In this document: positions 47,201-55,356 of the stretch, piece after piece
How positions within the stretch are numbered: the first letter of the stretch is position 1
Layout: every line of letters starts with the position of its first letter
Assembly: GCF_000331535.1 (NCBI RefSeq)
Contig: NZ_AMZN01000095.1
Location: forward strand, 1-64,000
Source of the DNA: Fulvivirga imtechensis AK7
GTDB lineage: Bacteria; Bacteroidota; Bacteroidia; Cytophagales; Cyclobacteriaceae
DNA length: 64,000 nucleotides
Direction: 5' to 3'
Program-made: the position numbers and the translations under genes
Notes under the pieces: model-generated
What the model was told of the DNA's origin: nothing
What the model saw: the letters and a program-made list of their open reading frames with translations, nothing else
Databases searched by the model: none

Positions 47201-48201
47201 GCAACCAGCCATTAGCATCGCAACCTTTTGAAAGCAAGCAGAAGACCTACTATACTTCTTATAACCATGTGAAGAAGGAGTACATTAAATCTGATAAAAA
47301 GTCGGTTGTGCTTGGGGAGAATTTGTATCACCCGTTGGTAAAAGAGTACTGGTACCCTTACGATTTTAGTACAACAGGTATTTCTTATAATGCCTCGGTG
47401 CTTTCTGATATGAATAGTATAAAAATGTGGTCTCCGATAGCTACCATCTATTACCGACTTGGCCCTGATGGAGAAACTTTATTGGTAGGCGGTACCATGC
47501 GCTACTTTAGCAAAAATGTGTACGGCCATCTACAGTTGGATTCAGTAGCCGTGGCCAGTGTGCCTTCCGGTGAAACATATAGTACAGCAAACCGCTATCA
47601 GCGTTTTGATAGTATGCTGGAGACCGTACAGGTATTTGACCAATACAATCAATACAACCAACTAATGACTTACGCGATTAAAGATGAGGCACCCATAAGC
47701 TATTTGTGGGGATATAACGAGACATTGCCTGTTGTGAGTGCAGTAAACGCCCGTCAGGAGCAATTGTTTTATGAATCCTTTGAGGAAACTGAGGGAGCCA
47801 CTCTGGATGCCTCTGGTGCCAGGGCGGGCAACCGGTACCTCTCATCTGGAAGCCATACGCTTTCCTTCACTCCGCCTGCAGATGGGCAGACTTATCTAAT
47901 GAGCTACTGGTACTACCTGAGCGGAGAGTGGATGCTCAAGGCAGATGTGCCCTATGTTGCAACTATTAATGAGCTAGGTGCAGAACGTATTGATGAAATT
48001 CGTGTATACCCTGAACACAGCTTGGTGACTACTTATACGTATGAACCAGGAATGGGAATTACTTCTTCGACCAATCCTAATCATCAAACCATTTACTATG
48101 AATATGATGAGTTTGGAAGATTGGTTACCATCAGAAATCAAAATAAAGATATAGTATCATCAGTGGAATATAAACTCAGGGAGGAAGTTACCAAAGAGTA
48201 A
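44299..48201 (+). CDS. Rhs shell protein A (SpvB-like N-terminal partner)
   Basis: 1300 residues; start ATG 44299, or 44323 just before the signal peptide (ILGLSLVLVLAVLQSTSLLA). The opening FPSPTAAGITSEYKSDVDHY and TGKFNLNIPLLSLKGRNISY is the SpvB/TcaC-like start of Bacteroidota Rhs partners. A long beta-strand body follows. The end shows classic YD repeats: YYEYDEFGRLVTIRNQNKDI. Proteins of this type are usually encoded directly before a DUF6443-Rhs gene, as here (38 bp). It is probably the first part of a large hollow or filamentous shell outside the cell. Confidence 0.85.
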   Translation: MLKTTVITMKYPEVPPKKILGLSLVLVLAVLQSTSLLAQRFTEIQRTYAKEYKWQSFPSPTAAGITSEYKSDVDHYTGKFNLNIPLLSLKGRNISYGLELSYSSGIKLDQYAGPVGQGFALRTGAISRTVRGGADELVSNIRVEADYYMATAQLTGYIRGAGNTLKNWENMAGSLRAEYMRKADIYGTKYPDADLSTDQIIDPETYVVDSEPDLFQFFIPSCQGNGGISGTFVFDADGSIHVTPEIPGLDVTPFFLSERNVLPEHSIIGFEVTTDEGCKYTFAGTVDSKALEVSWSLSNTSSFDLQSYGSRTSVGQLAKNSLDPVKIFNQTRLDYIRVQENNQPYLLCEDIGSDCNPDIGFSTISNLAPYEYYYKEMHLKTHLHKEHAIDKNVLSPTSDMHTTAWYLTKIERLADNDFIDFVYRKEPDVAVTQQSYSESVSISNFKEVSLNGRSYFTSSGNWAKAWLPPKRISTSLSVSYLKHELVQLERIESSTGDRLVFEANTEHPETPGAKYLDGIKLFQNGQKVKELKFTYDVKKAKTGSWDERMYLLGYESLDRGADREIVAMTEFEFLHDQHLDSVTFYTRMLPSQFARLFLTRIEQVGSNGNTYPPYEFEYYRGILPRKFSPQQDAWGYFNENGCSSGIPQITYTAFDGSTQPALSHGNSWDATSYPYHLFGWDVPNYGYYRAGGGADRSPSLQRARIGNLKHFVLPESGAFEIEYELNKDNQGNDIGGLRVKELTAKPHYPTDLKELKTQYTYEANYQPFKPLFSKQHTMEPLNFRPVNMSNNPFMIHSTKGGEIGYSKVTVQEIYEGSNRGKTEYYMTTPADYPDQLGENILASIGTNWITPDYTYNDEITPIISMDHLHGLVYAMKTFNETNQLVREDITKYSGLNINSSIKHKILTLTPNLYTDPIAFNEANNPADQEPSNFEDKTDRPFTLYAARRSYVAIVEAPKVDSVITYQYGNQPLASQPFESKQKTYYTSYNHVKKEYIKSDKKSVVLGENLYHPLVKEYWYPYDFSTTGISYNASVLSDMNSIKMWSPIATIYYRLGPDGETLLVGGTMRYFSKNVYGHLQLDSVAVASVPSGETYSTANRYQRFDSMLETVQVFDQYNQYNQLMTYAIKDEAPISYLWGYNETLPVVSAVNARQEQLFYESFEETEGATLDASGARAGNRYLSSGSHTLSFTPPADGQTYLMSYWYYLSGEWMLKADVPYVATINELGAERIDEIRVYPEHSLVTTYTYEPGMGITSSTNPNHQTIYYEYDEFGRLVTIRNQNKDIVSSVEYKLREEVTKE

Positions 48202-48239
48202 GTTCCCACCCGGAGTAATTCATCAAAACACACAAGAAA

Positions 48240-51200
48240 ATGAAAGTTAAACATTTATTAACATTGGTAATGTTTGTCTGCTCGATAAGTTTTTTGAGCG
48301 CGCAAACAGCCTGTATACAATATTATTCAGGGCCTAATATCGCTATCCCAGGACTAAACTTTAAGCTGAAAGTAAATTGGAACAGTTGCCCTTATCCTAG
48401 TGATTTTTATGATTATGGACAGGAATTAAATCATGACTGGCGCTTTCCTGATGGAACTTATGGTGGCAGTAAAGGCAATACAAATTATATTACTTCCGAT
48501 AAAGGCGGTACGTATAAGACATGGCTTAATTATATTCCAGATCAGTGTAAAGTGTGCCCTTGCCAAAATGGAGTTCCACCAGAAAGTTGTAACCCTGAGG
48601 ATAAATGGGCGCAAACAGGGAGCTACTATGTCACTCCGCTAAGCCAAAGCCTGGTGAAGGTAAACAATGGATTTTTATATGCACCTGATGTAACGCTGAA
48701 GGTTAACAGCAACGCCAGTTCTATGATCTACTCGATATCCTGGTACAGGAAGGATGGCACCAGTTGGATATTTCTGTTTAATCAATTCGATGGAAATACG
48801 TATACTCCATTAGTAGGGGGTAAATATTATATGGCAAAGGTTACATATTATTATGAGGGTAAGTACTCTTACAAAGTTGCAACCGGACAAATTTGGGTTG
48901 CTAATCCTCCTGAATCTCCTGCAGCATGTGTCGTAAAAGAGAGCGGGCCTGGTGTGTACATACCGGGAATACCCACCACTATCCGGCAAAACTGGTCTGT
49001 CTACAGCGATTGTACGCGCCCTGATGGCCAGATATTAGATACCTATTGGACAACCCCCAGCGGAAGTGGCGGAGGGGGAGATGCACCAGCCACAGTGGTG
49101 GCTGAGGCACCCGGTTGGTATCAATTAGATGTTCGGTACATACCTGACCCTTGCAGTAAGTGCTACTGTGAAAATGGAGAGCCCAACGGAAGCTGTAACC
49201 CTGAGGATGAAACAATGACGGCAGGAAGTACTTACTTGCCTGGGCATGGTTTGCAGTTATCTTCAACGGGTGATGCTTACGGTTCAACCATCAATTTGAC
49301 TTACAATCCGGCAGCACAGCCTTACATAACGGAAATCAGGTGGTATAATAACGATGTGATGCAGGATAATAGCTTTGATGGATTAACCTCTGTTATAGCT
49401 TACCAGGGAGGTAAATGGTATGCCCGCGTAACATTTGAACATGACGGCTACACCAGTTATGTTTCTACCAATAGCATTTTTATTGATCAGAACGATTGCA
49501 TTTCTGTAACAAACGGAGTAACAGTGGCTATCCCTGGAATGGCTGTTGAGCTAGGGCTTGCCGGTGCGTGCGCAGGGTACGATCCCCCTTATCTTGATCT
49601 TTTTTGGAAGTCGCCGAAAACTACCTATAACGGAACAACAGAGAATGCTAACGCTGCTGTTACTTTCAACGATGCTCGCGCAGGATATTATTTCCTTTAC
49701 GGCAGAAAGTATGATCCCAATTTTGGTGAAGACCGTAATAAAAAAATAGGATCTTATTACCTGCCCAGATTGGTACAGTATATTCACTCCAACGGAACTA
49801 CCGGTAATATACCCGTTAACTCAACATTGAGCATTTTCAGCAACTTTCCCTTTCAATCCGTAAGGTGGTACAGTGGAACGCACGATAACTATACCTTGGT
49901 TGGTACAGGAAATACTTATGTCGCTAACACAGAGGGCCAGCGAATATACGCGCGGGTCAAATACGAAGTAGGTCTTCAAGTTGCTGAGGTGGTGACATCT
50001 ACCGTGCTGATAGGTTCTGAACAAACCGGTTGCGCTGTAATGACATCTGGAATATCTACCAATATTCCCGGTATGACGCATACCCTGTCTCATACGTGCA
50101 CAGATGCCACAAACCCATGGTGGATCAGTACGTACAGTGGCAGAAAAGTAGTAAGCGGCAGCACTGAGCTGGAGGCTTACAAGCCGGGCAGATACTACCT
50201 GATGGATTTTAATTCAGCAGGAACACAGAATCAAGGTGTACTGGGTATGATCTACATAGCACCGTTTGAACAGAAGTTCACTGTTAATGGTGGTGATTAT
50301 GTGCATGGAAGTAAAGTGATACTGGGCGAGGGAAAATCTTCGGTTAACCTTTGCTATACCAGTAATGTAGATACGTACATTGAGTCAATAGAGTGGAAGA
50401 AGAACGGAAGGATCCTATCAAACCAAACATCTGCGTGCTACAACGGTTTAAAAGAACCGGGGTTGTACACCATTACGCCCACCTTTAAAGCAGGTACACA
50501 AAGGAGTAGTATAGGGACTTACTTTATTGTCTTTGGCTCAGACTTGCAGGTGTCGTATATGGCCACTGATCATCCACTGATCCTTAATGCGACTATTAAA
50601 ATCGAGAATTACTACGACTTTGATCCTAATCAACCCTATGAATGGTACAAGGATGGGGTATTAATTTCGGGGGAAACCGGCCCAACTATCACTGTAGATG
50701 AGTCGGGCATATATATGGCATCTGCTGTTACCAAAGGATCAAACCCCACCAGGCTGCTTTCAAATGAAATTAATATTGATACACGTGCTGATGTAAACTC
50801 GGTTACTACTTATGCCGCACAAATTGAGGGAATAAAGGATGTAACTACCCTTAAGTCATCCCCGATAGAAGATGTATCGGTGTCACGGCAATATTTCGAT
50901 GGTATCGGGCGTCCTATCCAGACTATCAGTAAGCAGGCTTCACCTATGAAAAAGGATATAGTTGCAGTACAAGATTATGGGGCGTTTGGCAGAGAAGAGA
51001 AGCAATATCTTCCTTTTGTCCGAAACTCAACAGACGGTTTGTATAAATATATTGATATGACCGATGTAAATAATGAATTATATCAGTTTTATCAGGGTGA
51101 AAATGACAATATTCCCAACACCTCAGTTCCTTATGCTCAAAAAGTGTTTGAAGCATCTCCGTTAGATCGGGTATTAGAAGTCGGTGAGGTTGGTGAGAAC

Positions 51201-51506
51201 TGGCAAATTGGGACGGGAAATACGGTAAAGACAACTTATAGAACAAACACCTCGACAGATAATGTAAAGATATGGACAGTAACAAACGATGTGCCGTCAT
51301 CTACTGAAACCTATGAGGAGGGAGTACTGAACGTGGTAGAGGTGGAGAGCGAGGATGGTAATGTAAGTCTGGAATTCAGCAACAGAGAAGGAAACACCGT
51401 TCTAAAAAGAAGGGTGCTAGGTGCCGGGGATTATCTGGATACGTACTTTGTCTTTAACGATTTGGGCCAGTTACTATATGTAATACCACCAAAAGTTGCT
51501 AACTGA
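48240..51506 (+). CDS. Rhs shell protein B (Ig-like repeats plus DUF6443)
   Basis: 1088 residues with signal peptide (HLLTLVMFVCSISFLSAQ). At least four repeats of an Ig/PKD-like unit with paired cysteines come first (SGPNIAIPGLNFKLKVNW; ESGPGVYIPGIPTTIRQNW; DQCKVCPCQNGVPPESCNPED recurs as DPCSKCYCENGEPNGSCNPE). From about residue 855 comes DUF6443: VSRQYFDGIGRPIQTISKQA, SPLDRVLEVGEVGENW, FNDLGQLLYVIPPKVAN. In relatives the chain continues from VIPPK into YRYDERNRM-type repeats. Here it stops, and those repeats are in the next gene, 24 bp away, behind a new signal peptide. Confidence 0.85.
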   Translation: MKVKHLLTLVMFVCSISFLSAQTACIQYYSGPNIAIPGLNFKLKVNWNSCPYPSDFYDYGQELNHDWRFPDGTYGGSKGNTNYITSDKGGTYKTWLNYIPDQCKVCPCQNGVPPESCNPEDKWAQTGSYYVTPLSQSLVKVNNGFLYAPDVTLKVNSNASSMIYSISWYRKDGTSWIFLFNQFDGNTYTPLVGGKYYMAKVTYYYEGKYSYKVATGQIWVANPPESPAACVVKESGPGVYIPGIPTTIRQNWSVYSDCTRPDGQILDTYWTTPSGSGGGGDAPATVVAEAPGWYQLDVRYIPDPCSKCYCENGEPNGSCNPEDETMTAGSTYLPGHGLQLSSTGDAYGSTINLTYNPAAQPYITEIRWYNNDVMQDNSFDGLTSVIAYQGGKWYARVTFEHDGYTSYVSTNSIFIDQNDCISVTNGVTVAIPGMAVELGLAGACAGYDPPYLDLFWKSPKTTYNGTTENANAAVTFNDARAGYYFLYGRKYDPNFGEDRNKKIGSYYLPRLVQYIHSNGTTGNIPVNSTLSIFSNFPFQSVRWYSGTHDNYTLVGTGNTYVANTEGQRIYARVKYEVGLQVAEVVTSTVLIGSEQTGCAVMTSGISTNIPGMTHTLSHTCTDATNPWWISTYSGRKVVSGSTELEAYKPGRYYLMDFNSAGTQNQGVLGMIYIAPFEQKFTVNGGDYVHGSKVILGEGKSSVNLCYTSNVDTYIESIEWKKNGRILSNQTSACYNGLKEPGLYTITPTFKAGTQRSSIGTYFIVFGSDLQVSYMATDHPLILNATIKIENYYDFDPNQPYEWYKDGVLISGETGPTITVDESGIYMASAVTKGSNPTRLLSNEINIDTRADVNSVTTYAAQIEGIKDVTTLKSSPIEDVSVSRQYFDGIGRPIQTISKQASPMKKDIVAVQDYGAFGREEKQYLPFVRNSTDGLYKYIDMTDVNNELYQFYQGENDNIPNTSVPYAQKVFEASPLDRVLEVGEVGENWQIGTGNTVKTTYRTNTSTDNVKIWTVTNDVPSSTETYEEGVLNVVEVESEDGNVSLEFSNREGNTVLKRRVLGAGDYLDTYFVFNDLGQLLYVIPPKVAN

Positions 51507-51530
51507 TTTTTGTTTCAAAACTATTTAAAT

Positions 51531-53189
51531 ATGAAAACTAATTGCTTAATTAATAAAGCGCTTTTGTGCACGGCCTTCTCATTGTTGATTGTAGCACAGG
51601 ACATCATTGCGCAATCGCAGATATATAGCTACAAATATGACAATCGCAGCAGAATTGTAGAGAAAAGAATACCAGGTCAGGATCCATTTTATATGGTGTA
51701 TGATCCACTCGACAGGCTGGTTTTGGCCCAGGATGGGAATCAGCGTAAAAATAATAGATGGACTTTTACCAAGTACGATCAACTAAGCAGGGCGATACTT
51801 GAAGGCGAAGTAGTAGTTTCTGGTACAAGAGAGGACGTCCAGACTGCCGTGGATGATTTTTATCAATTATCCAACGATTTTCATGAACATTATCATACAG
51901 AAGCAGTTTACTATGGCTATAGTAATGATACTTACCCGGTATTAACGGATATCAACCAAGTTTTTACTGTCACCTATTATGATAGTTATGATATTGTCAA
52001 TACCTGGGGGGAGGCGTATCAATTCAAGGCCGAGCCCACTCTAGATCTGAATAGCTATAATACTCAGGTTATGGGCAAAACAACGGCCTCCATATCCCGC
52101 GTTCTGGCTAGCAATGATTTTGTTAAAGCCGTAAATTATGTTGATGAATTTCATCGGGTTGTGCAAAGAGTGAGTGATAATATCATGAAAGGTATAGATA
52201 GAACTTCATTTCAATTCGACTTTACAGGCAACGTGCTGAAAAGCGTAGCCACCCATAATGAAAACTATCAGGAGGGGGCTTATATCACCAGCCAAGGAAG
52301 GACCGAATACGATCATGCAAAGCGCGTCACCAGCGTTTTTAGTAAATTATGTACCCCAACATGGGTGGATTTGGTTAATACTTATGCTGATAATCCCGGA
52401 GTACTTAATAGAAATGAAACATCAACGAGCGGTTGGGGAACCTCCGGCGCGGCTTCAGAAGAGAAACTGGCGGCAGGATCAGACGGTTGGGTGAAATTTA
52501 TTTTTCCGAAAACGGATCAGTACATCGTAGCCGGGTTGAGTGACAGTAATGTGGATGCTCATTATAATACAATAGACTACGCCTTTTATGTGAGACCTGA
52601 CGCAAACGGAAATGCAATTTATTATGTTTTGGAAAATGGTTCGTTTAAAGCTTCATTCTCAAGCAGGAAAGCAACAGATGAGTTCGTTATCAGGCGGACA
52701 GGAACGACCATAACCTACGAGGTCAATGGAGCAGTAGTTTATACTTCTACCGTTACCTCTGACTCTGATCTGTTAGTAGATGTGGCTACCTATCCTGGTA
52801 CTACCAAAAAAGCTACTACACTTGCATCTATTTCTTTTGGGAAAGAAATACTGGTTGAGAACGTTGTTTACAATGAACTTGGGCAGGTAGTAAAAAAGAA
52901 TATGCATTCTGAAGACAACGGTGTCAACTTTTTACAAACTGTTAACAATGAATTTAATATTCGTGGGTGGTTGACCAGCATTGACTATCAAAACCTTTTG
53001 AATCTCAAATATTTCTATGATACCAGCAATGGTTTGGCAAATGTACCGCAATTCAATGGCAACATTAGTAGCCAACAATTTACCACTCCCTATATTGAAA
53101 GTCTGACCGGATCAGGTAAGTCTGCATTCTATAATTATCAATACGACAGGGTGAACAGATTGACCAATGCAGCATTCAAGGTGAATTAG
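51531..53189 (+). CDS. Rhs shell protein C (YD-repeat middle module with lectin-like insert)
   Basis: 552 residues from ATG 51531; an upstream TTG at 51510 is less likely. It has its own signal peptide (ALLCTAFSLLIVAQDIIAQ). The mature part begins with QIYSYKYDNRSRIVEKRIPG and VYDPLDRLVLAQDGNQ, the segment that follows VIPPK in one-piece relatives. A concanavalin-like beta-sandwich insert covers about 300-425 (GWVKFIFPKTDQYIVAGLSD; DEFVIRRTGTTITYEVNGAV). It ends FYNYQYDRVNRLTNAAFKVN, exactly where one-piece relatives enter the segment that starts tips 1 and 2. A perfect terminator follows. Confidence 0.85.
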   Translation: MKTNCLINKALLCTAFSLLIVAQDIIAQSQIYSYKYDNRSRIVEKRIPGQDPFYMVYDPLDRLVLAQDGNQRKNNRWTFTKYDQLSRAILEGEVVVSGTREDVQTAVDDFYQLSNDFHEHYHTEAVYYGYSNDTYPVLTDINQVFTVTYYDSYDIVNTWGEAYQFKAEPTLDLNSYNTQVMGKTTASISRVLASNDFVKAVNYVDEFHRVVQRVSDNIMKGIDRTSFQFDFTGNVLKSVATHNENYQEGAYITSQGRTEYDHAKRVTSVFSKLCTPTWVDLVNTYADNPGVLNRNETSTSGWGTSGAASEEKLAAGSDGWVKFIFPKTDQYIVAGLSDSNVDAHYNTIDYAFYVRPDANGNAIYYVLENGSFKASFSSRKATDEFVIRRTGTTITYEVNGAVVYTSTVTSDSDLLVDVATYPGTTKKATTLASISFGKEILVENVVYNELGQVVKKNMHSEDNGVNFLQTVNNEFNIRGWLTSIDYQNLLNLKYFYDTSNGLANVPQFNGNISSQQFTTPYIESLTGSGKSAFYNYQYDRVNRLTNAAFKVN

Positions 53190-53217
53190 AGCATGCATTA
53201 TTAATTTTAAAAAGACG

Positions 53218-53255
53218 ATTGGGAATCAGAGGGTGAGAAGATTCCCAATTGTTTT
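53218..53255 (+). terminator. Terminator of the Rhs shell operon
   Basis: ATTGGGAATC (53218-53227) and GATTCCCAAT (53240-53249) form a perfect 10-bp stem followed by TGTTTT. Confidence 0.85.
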
Positions 53256-53439
53256 AAGGAGATATAGTAATAGCGGGCAAGGAAATCGTTGCTATGATGA
53301 GCATAAACGAGGTAAATTGTTGCTTTAATCCGAGTGGGAACGAAATGGGTCCTTTGGTAGCTGGGAAATCGGGTTTTGCAGAGTTGGCGTTGAAATGTAT
53401 CCCTCTGTTAAACCTAAATTTCCAGAAATTACTTCCTGC

Positions 53440-53570
53440 ATGAAAAGATATAATGAGCAAGAAATGCGCAGGCTTTATGCCAAGTGGCAGGAGTGTCTGG
53501 CAAGGCCAACACGCTTTTTTGTAAAGAAGAAGGCATTGTAAAGTCCACCTTTATTATTGAATGAAGAAAC
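53440..53570 (+). pseudogene. IS66-family TnpA (accessory ORF) remnant, frameshifted
   Basis: MKRYNEQEMRRLYAKWQE is read from ATG 53440. After a one-base frameshift near 53495 the neighbouring frame reads SGKANTLFCKEEGIVKSTF, then a stop shortly after. Joined, this is the start of the small IS66 accessory protein (YN.QEM..LYAEWQ.SG.S...FCKE.GI..STFYYW). No TnpB/TnpC and no ends were found, so it is a scar of a lost insertion sequence. Confidence 0.65.
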
Positions 53571-53593
53571 TCCAGGGCCAAAGGCAATGGTGA

Positions 53594-53767
53594 TGGAGTA
53601 CTTTAGTTGGGATTAAGAAGGATTTTAGCGTCTTTAAGAGCTGCAAGGGTTATATACAACTACTTTACAATGTTCACAACTTTTCTGAAACTACTTACTA
53701 CCTGGATAAGCTTAACTTAAGATTCGGCTATGAGTGGGCATACAAGAAGAAAAAGAAGAAAAAGTAG
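53594..53767 (+). pseudogene. C-terminal remnant of the 42092-type surface protein
   Basis: 58 codons beginning WSTLVGIKKDFSVFKSCKGY and ending in a poly-Lys tail. They align without gaps with the last 58-60 residues of the 42092 protein (WSTLVGIKKDFSAFKSCKGY), with similarity visible at DNA level too. A TGA precedes the first Trp and no start is available. The upstream part was probably lost together with the IS66 insertion. Confidence 0.8.
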
Positions 53768-53793
53768 TGACTGATTTTTAACCTCGATAAAAA

Positions 53794-54150
53794 ATGATAA
53801 AAGATAACAGTGGCCCTATTAATAGCGCAGTTGGGAGGCATGTATTTATAAAGCACATGTATGACGATGATTATTTCCCCAAACACCTTGTAGACAAAGG
53901 GAAGATAATTCTTTTGGATCTTTGTTTGCAAATTGAACAGCAGGCACCTAATGATTTGAAAGACTTGTATGTATTGACGCATGTAGCTACAAAGGAATTC
54001 AATGACTTACAAGAGGAGTTCTATGAACATGGTTCCGAACTTGAAACGGTAGCGAGAGAATCTATTGGTGCAGATTTTAAATTTGTTGCCGCCGTATATG
54101 GGTTTGAAGATGCTGATATAGAAGAATTAATTATGACAAGGGAATGGTAG
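53794..54150 (+). CDS. DUF5713 family protein
   Basis: 118 residues; start ATG 53794. The motifs HMYDDDYFPKHLVDKGKIIL, LCLQIEQQAPNDLKDLYVLT and the acidic helix FNDLQEEFYEHGSELETVAR, ending EELIMTREW, fit DUF5713, a small helical cytoplasmic family often seen singly near toxin or Rhs loci. A role as an immunity protein for a lost Rhs tip is possible but unproven. It begins just after the surface-protein remnant. Confidence 0.75.
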   Translation: MIKDNSGPINSAVGRHVFIKHMYDDDYFPKHLVDKGKIILLDLCLQIEQQAPNDLKDLYVLTHVATKEFNDLQEEFYEHGSELETVARESIGADFKFVAAVYGFEDADIEELIMTREW

Positions 54151-54224
54151 GAAAGCAAAGAAAAATCTTCGCAGCTTAACCAATCGGTTGAGGGCAATAA
54201 GCTTTTGTTGCTGGTAAATATAAA

Positions 54225-54280
54225 TTACCTGAGAAAGAGAAAATATTACCTGTTCCTCAGGCGATGGGATTATAACTTTG
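54225..54280 (+). promoter_or_regulatory. Paired half-site operator plus -7 box, site 3
   Basis: TTACCTG at 54225 and 54246 are exactly 21 bp apart, with AAAGAGAAAAT between. -7 box TAACTTTG is at 54273-54280, 27 bp after the second half-site. The 28-bp block agrees with site 2 at about 24 positions. Confidence 0.65.
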
Positions 54281-54312
54281 AAATATAATTGTTTGGCTTA
54301 AGAAAATTTTAG

Positions 54313-54420
54313 ATGATGAAATCAGATACTAAGTTTTTAACAGGGGTAATAGTCTTTGTTTTTTTTATGTTGACCTGGTTTGTTTGGATACTGATGGTTT
54401 TTAAAGGTGTAGCAGAGTAA
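54313..54420 (+). CDS. 35-residue single-pass membrane microprotein
   Basis: Short frame starting ATG 54313 (a second ATG follows at once): MMKSDTKFLTG, then a hydrophobic helix VIVFVFFMLTWFVWILMVF, then KGVAE. It lies directly after the paired half-site promoter (33 bp from the -7 box) and 11 bp before the next membrane protein gene, so it would be the first gene of a two-gene operon. No family is recognised. The real translation start has not been verified. Confidence 0.55.
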   Translation: MMKSDTKFLTGVIVFVFFMLTWFVWILMVFKGVAE

Positions 54421-54431
54421 TCCAGCGTTTT

Positions 54432-54893
54432 ATGTCTGATATCATTTTACAATTCTCACTGGGTTTGATTGGAGTTATATGCTCTGTGTTGTGCAGTGTT
54501 TTTCTGCAGCAAATGTCGGAATATGGAAGCGGGCAACTATACGGCATATTTGCTCGGAGCATTGTAAAAAGAGGTGAACCTTCATCCGAAAATAGATTGA
54601 AGTATGCACACCTAACGACAGATATAATAGTAGGTGTATTTATTGTTGCACTTCTGTTGCTCAATAGTGGAGGAACAATTTATGGCTGGATCATGGTAGG
54701 GCTTATAGTGGGGTGCTTACAGTTTATCATGTGGGTGCATTTGTATGGGGAAAACCATGGGAGGTATCGCGTGTTCGTGATGTTGGGATTAATGGCACAA
54801 GTAAAAACAGTTTTACTTTCCATATTAATGGGAGAATTATACCAGATCATGCTTTGGGATTTTAACGGGGCAGCGAAAGCGCTCTGGCAATAA
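54432..54893 (+). CDS. Four-helix inner-membrane protein, unknown function
   Basis: 153 residues with about four membrane helices (IILQFSLGLIGVICSVLCSV; DIIVGVFIVALLLL; IYGWIMVGLIVGCLQFIMWV; VFVMLGLMAQVKTVLLSILM). No family recognised. It follows the 35-residue microprotein by 11 bp, with the same putative activator-type promoter as Rhs tip 2. A role in Rhs immunity or export would fit the location, but is inference only. Confidence 0.65.
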   Translation: MSDIILQFSLGLIGVICSVLCSVFLQQMSEYGSGQLYGIFARSIVKRGEPSSENRLKYAHLTTDIIVGVFIVALLLLNSGGTIYGWIMVGLIVGCLQFIMWVHLYGENHGRYRVFVMLGLMAQVKTVLLSILMGELYQIMLWDFNGAAKALWQ

Positions 54894-55356
54894 TCATGAA
54901 GACGTTTCAAAAGTCAAGAATATAAAATCAATAGTCAATGAAATTCCGAAAAGTATACAAGTATCGGAAATAATAAGATAAAGGATTTTATCTTGAATCT
55001 AATATATGTTGCAACCGTCTGATTACCTGGCTTTTGGGGTTCATGCTTAAGAGAGAAACAAATGTAAGTTTGGGTTAGGAAGCAGTGCCATGGTCACAGT
55101 TCTTGTTTTATGGAGCTCGTTAATAACTATGGCCTGCTCTAAACTCTTTTTGAAAAAAGAACTTAAGTGGGCAGTTATATCCTTCTAACCAGTGCCTCTA
55201 AAAAAACTCACGACTTATCGTCATTGCGAACGAAGTGCGGCAATCCCCCCTCCTTTGGCGTGTATTAAGAGGGGATCGCTTCGATTCCTCCCCGTGGCAA
55301 GCCCTGGGCAGGCGCGATGACGACAAGAGTTTTCTTACAGACACTAACTAAGTTTA
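54894..55356. other. Intergenic region carrying palindromic copy F
   Basis: 463 bp. A 32-codon frame at 55090-55188 (MVTVLVLWSSLITMACSK) has a lipobox-like Cys but no other support. The rest is AT-rich sequence and the compound palindromic element. Confidence 0.6.
55190..55346 (-). repeat. Compound palindromic element copy F (foreign core)
   Basis: The right outer end GAGTTTTCTTACAGACACTA is the family end, and the left end CAGTGCCTCTAAAAAAACTC is its degraded partner. The core between (55219-55322) is different: CGTCATTGCGAACGAAGTG...GGCGCGATGACG, a palindrome of the kind widespread in bacterial intergenic regions. CTAAC flanks the whole at 55185-55189 and 55344-55348. It ends 10 bp before the next gene. 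Confidence 0.75.

Larger units (their letters stand above)
53190..53793. other. 604-bp stretch of gene debris
   Basis: Contains a terminator (53218-53255), an IS66-type TnpA remnant (53440-53570) and a C-terminal remnant of the 42092-type gene (53594-53767). A 50-codon frame around 53302-53443 (MMSINEVNCCFNPSGNEMGP) is not recognised. Confidence 0.65.
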
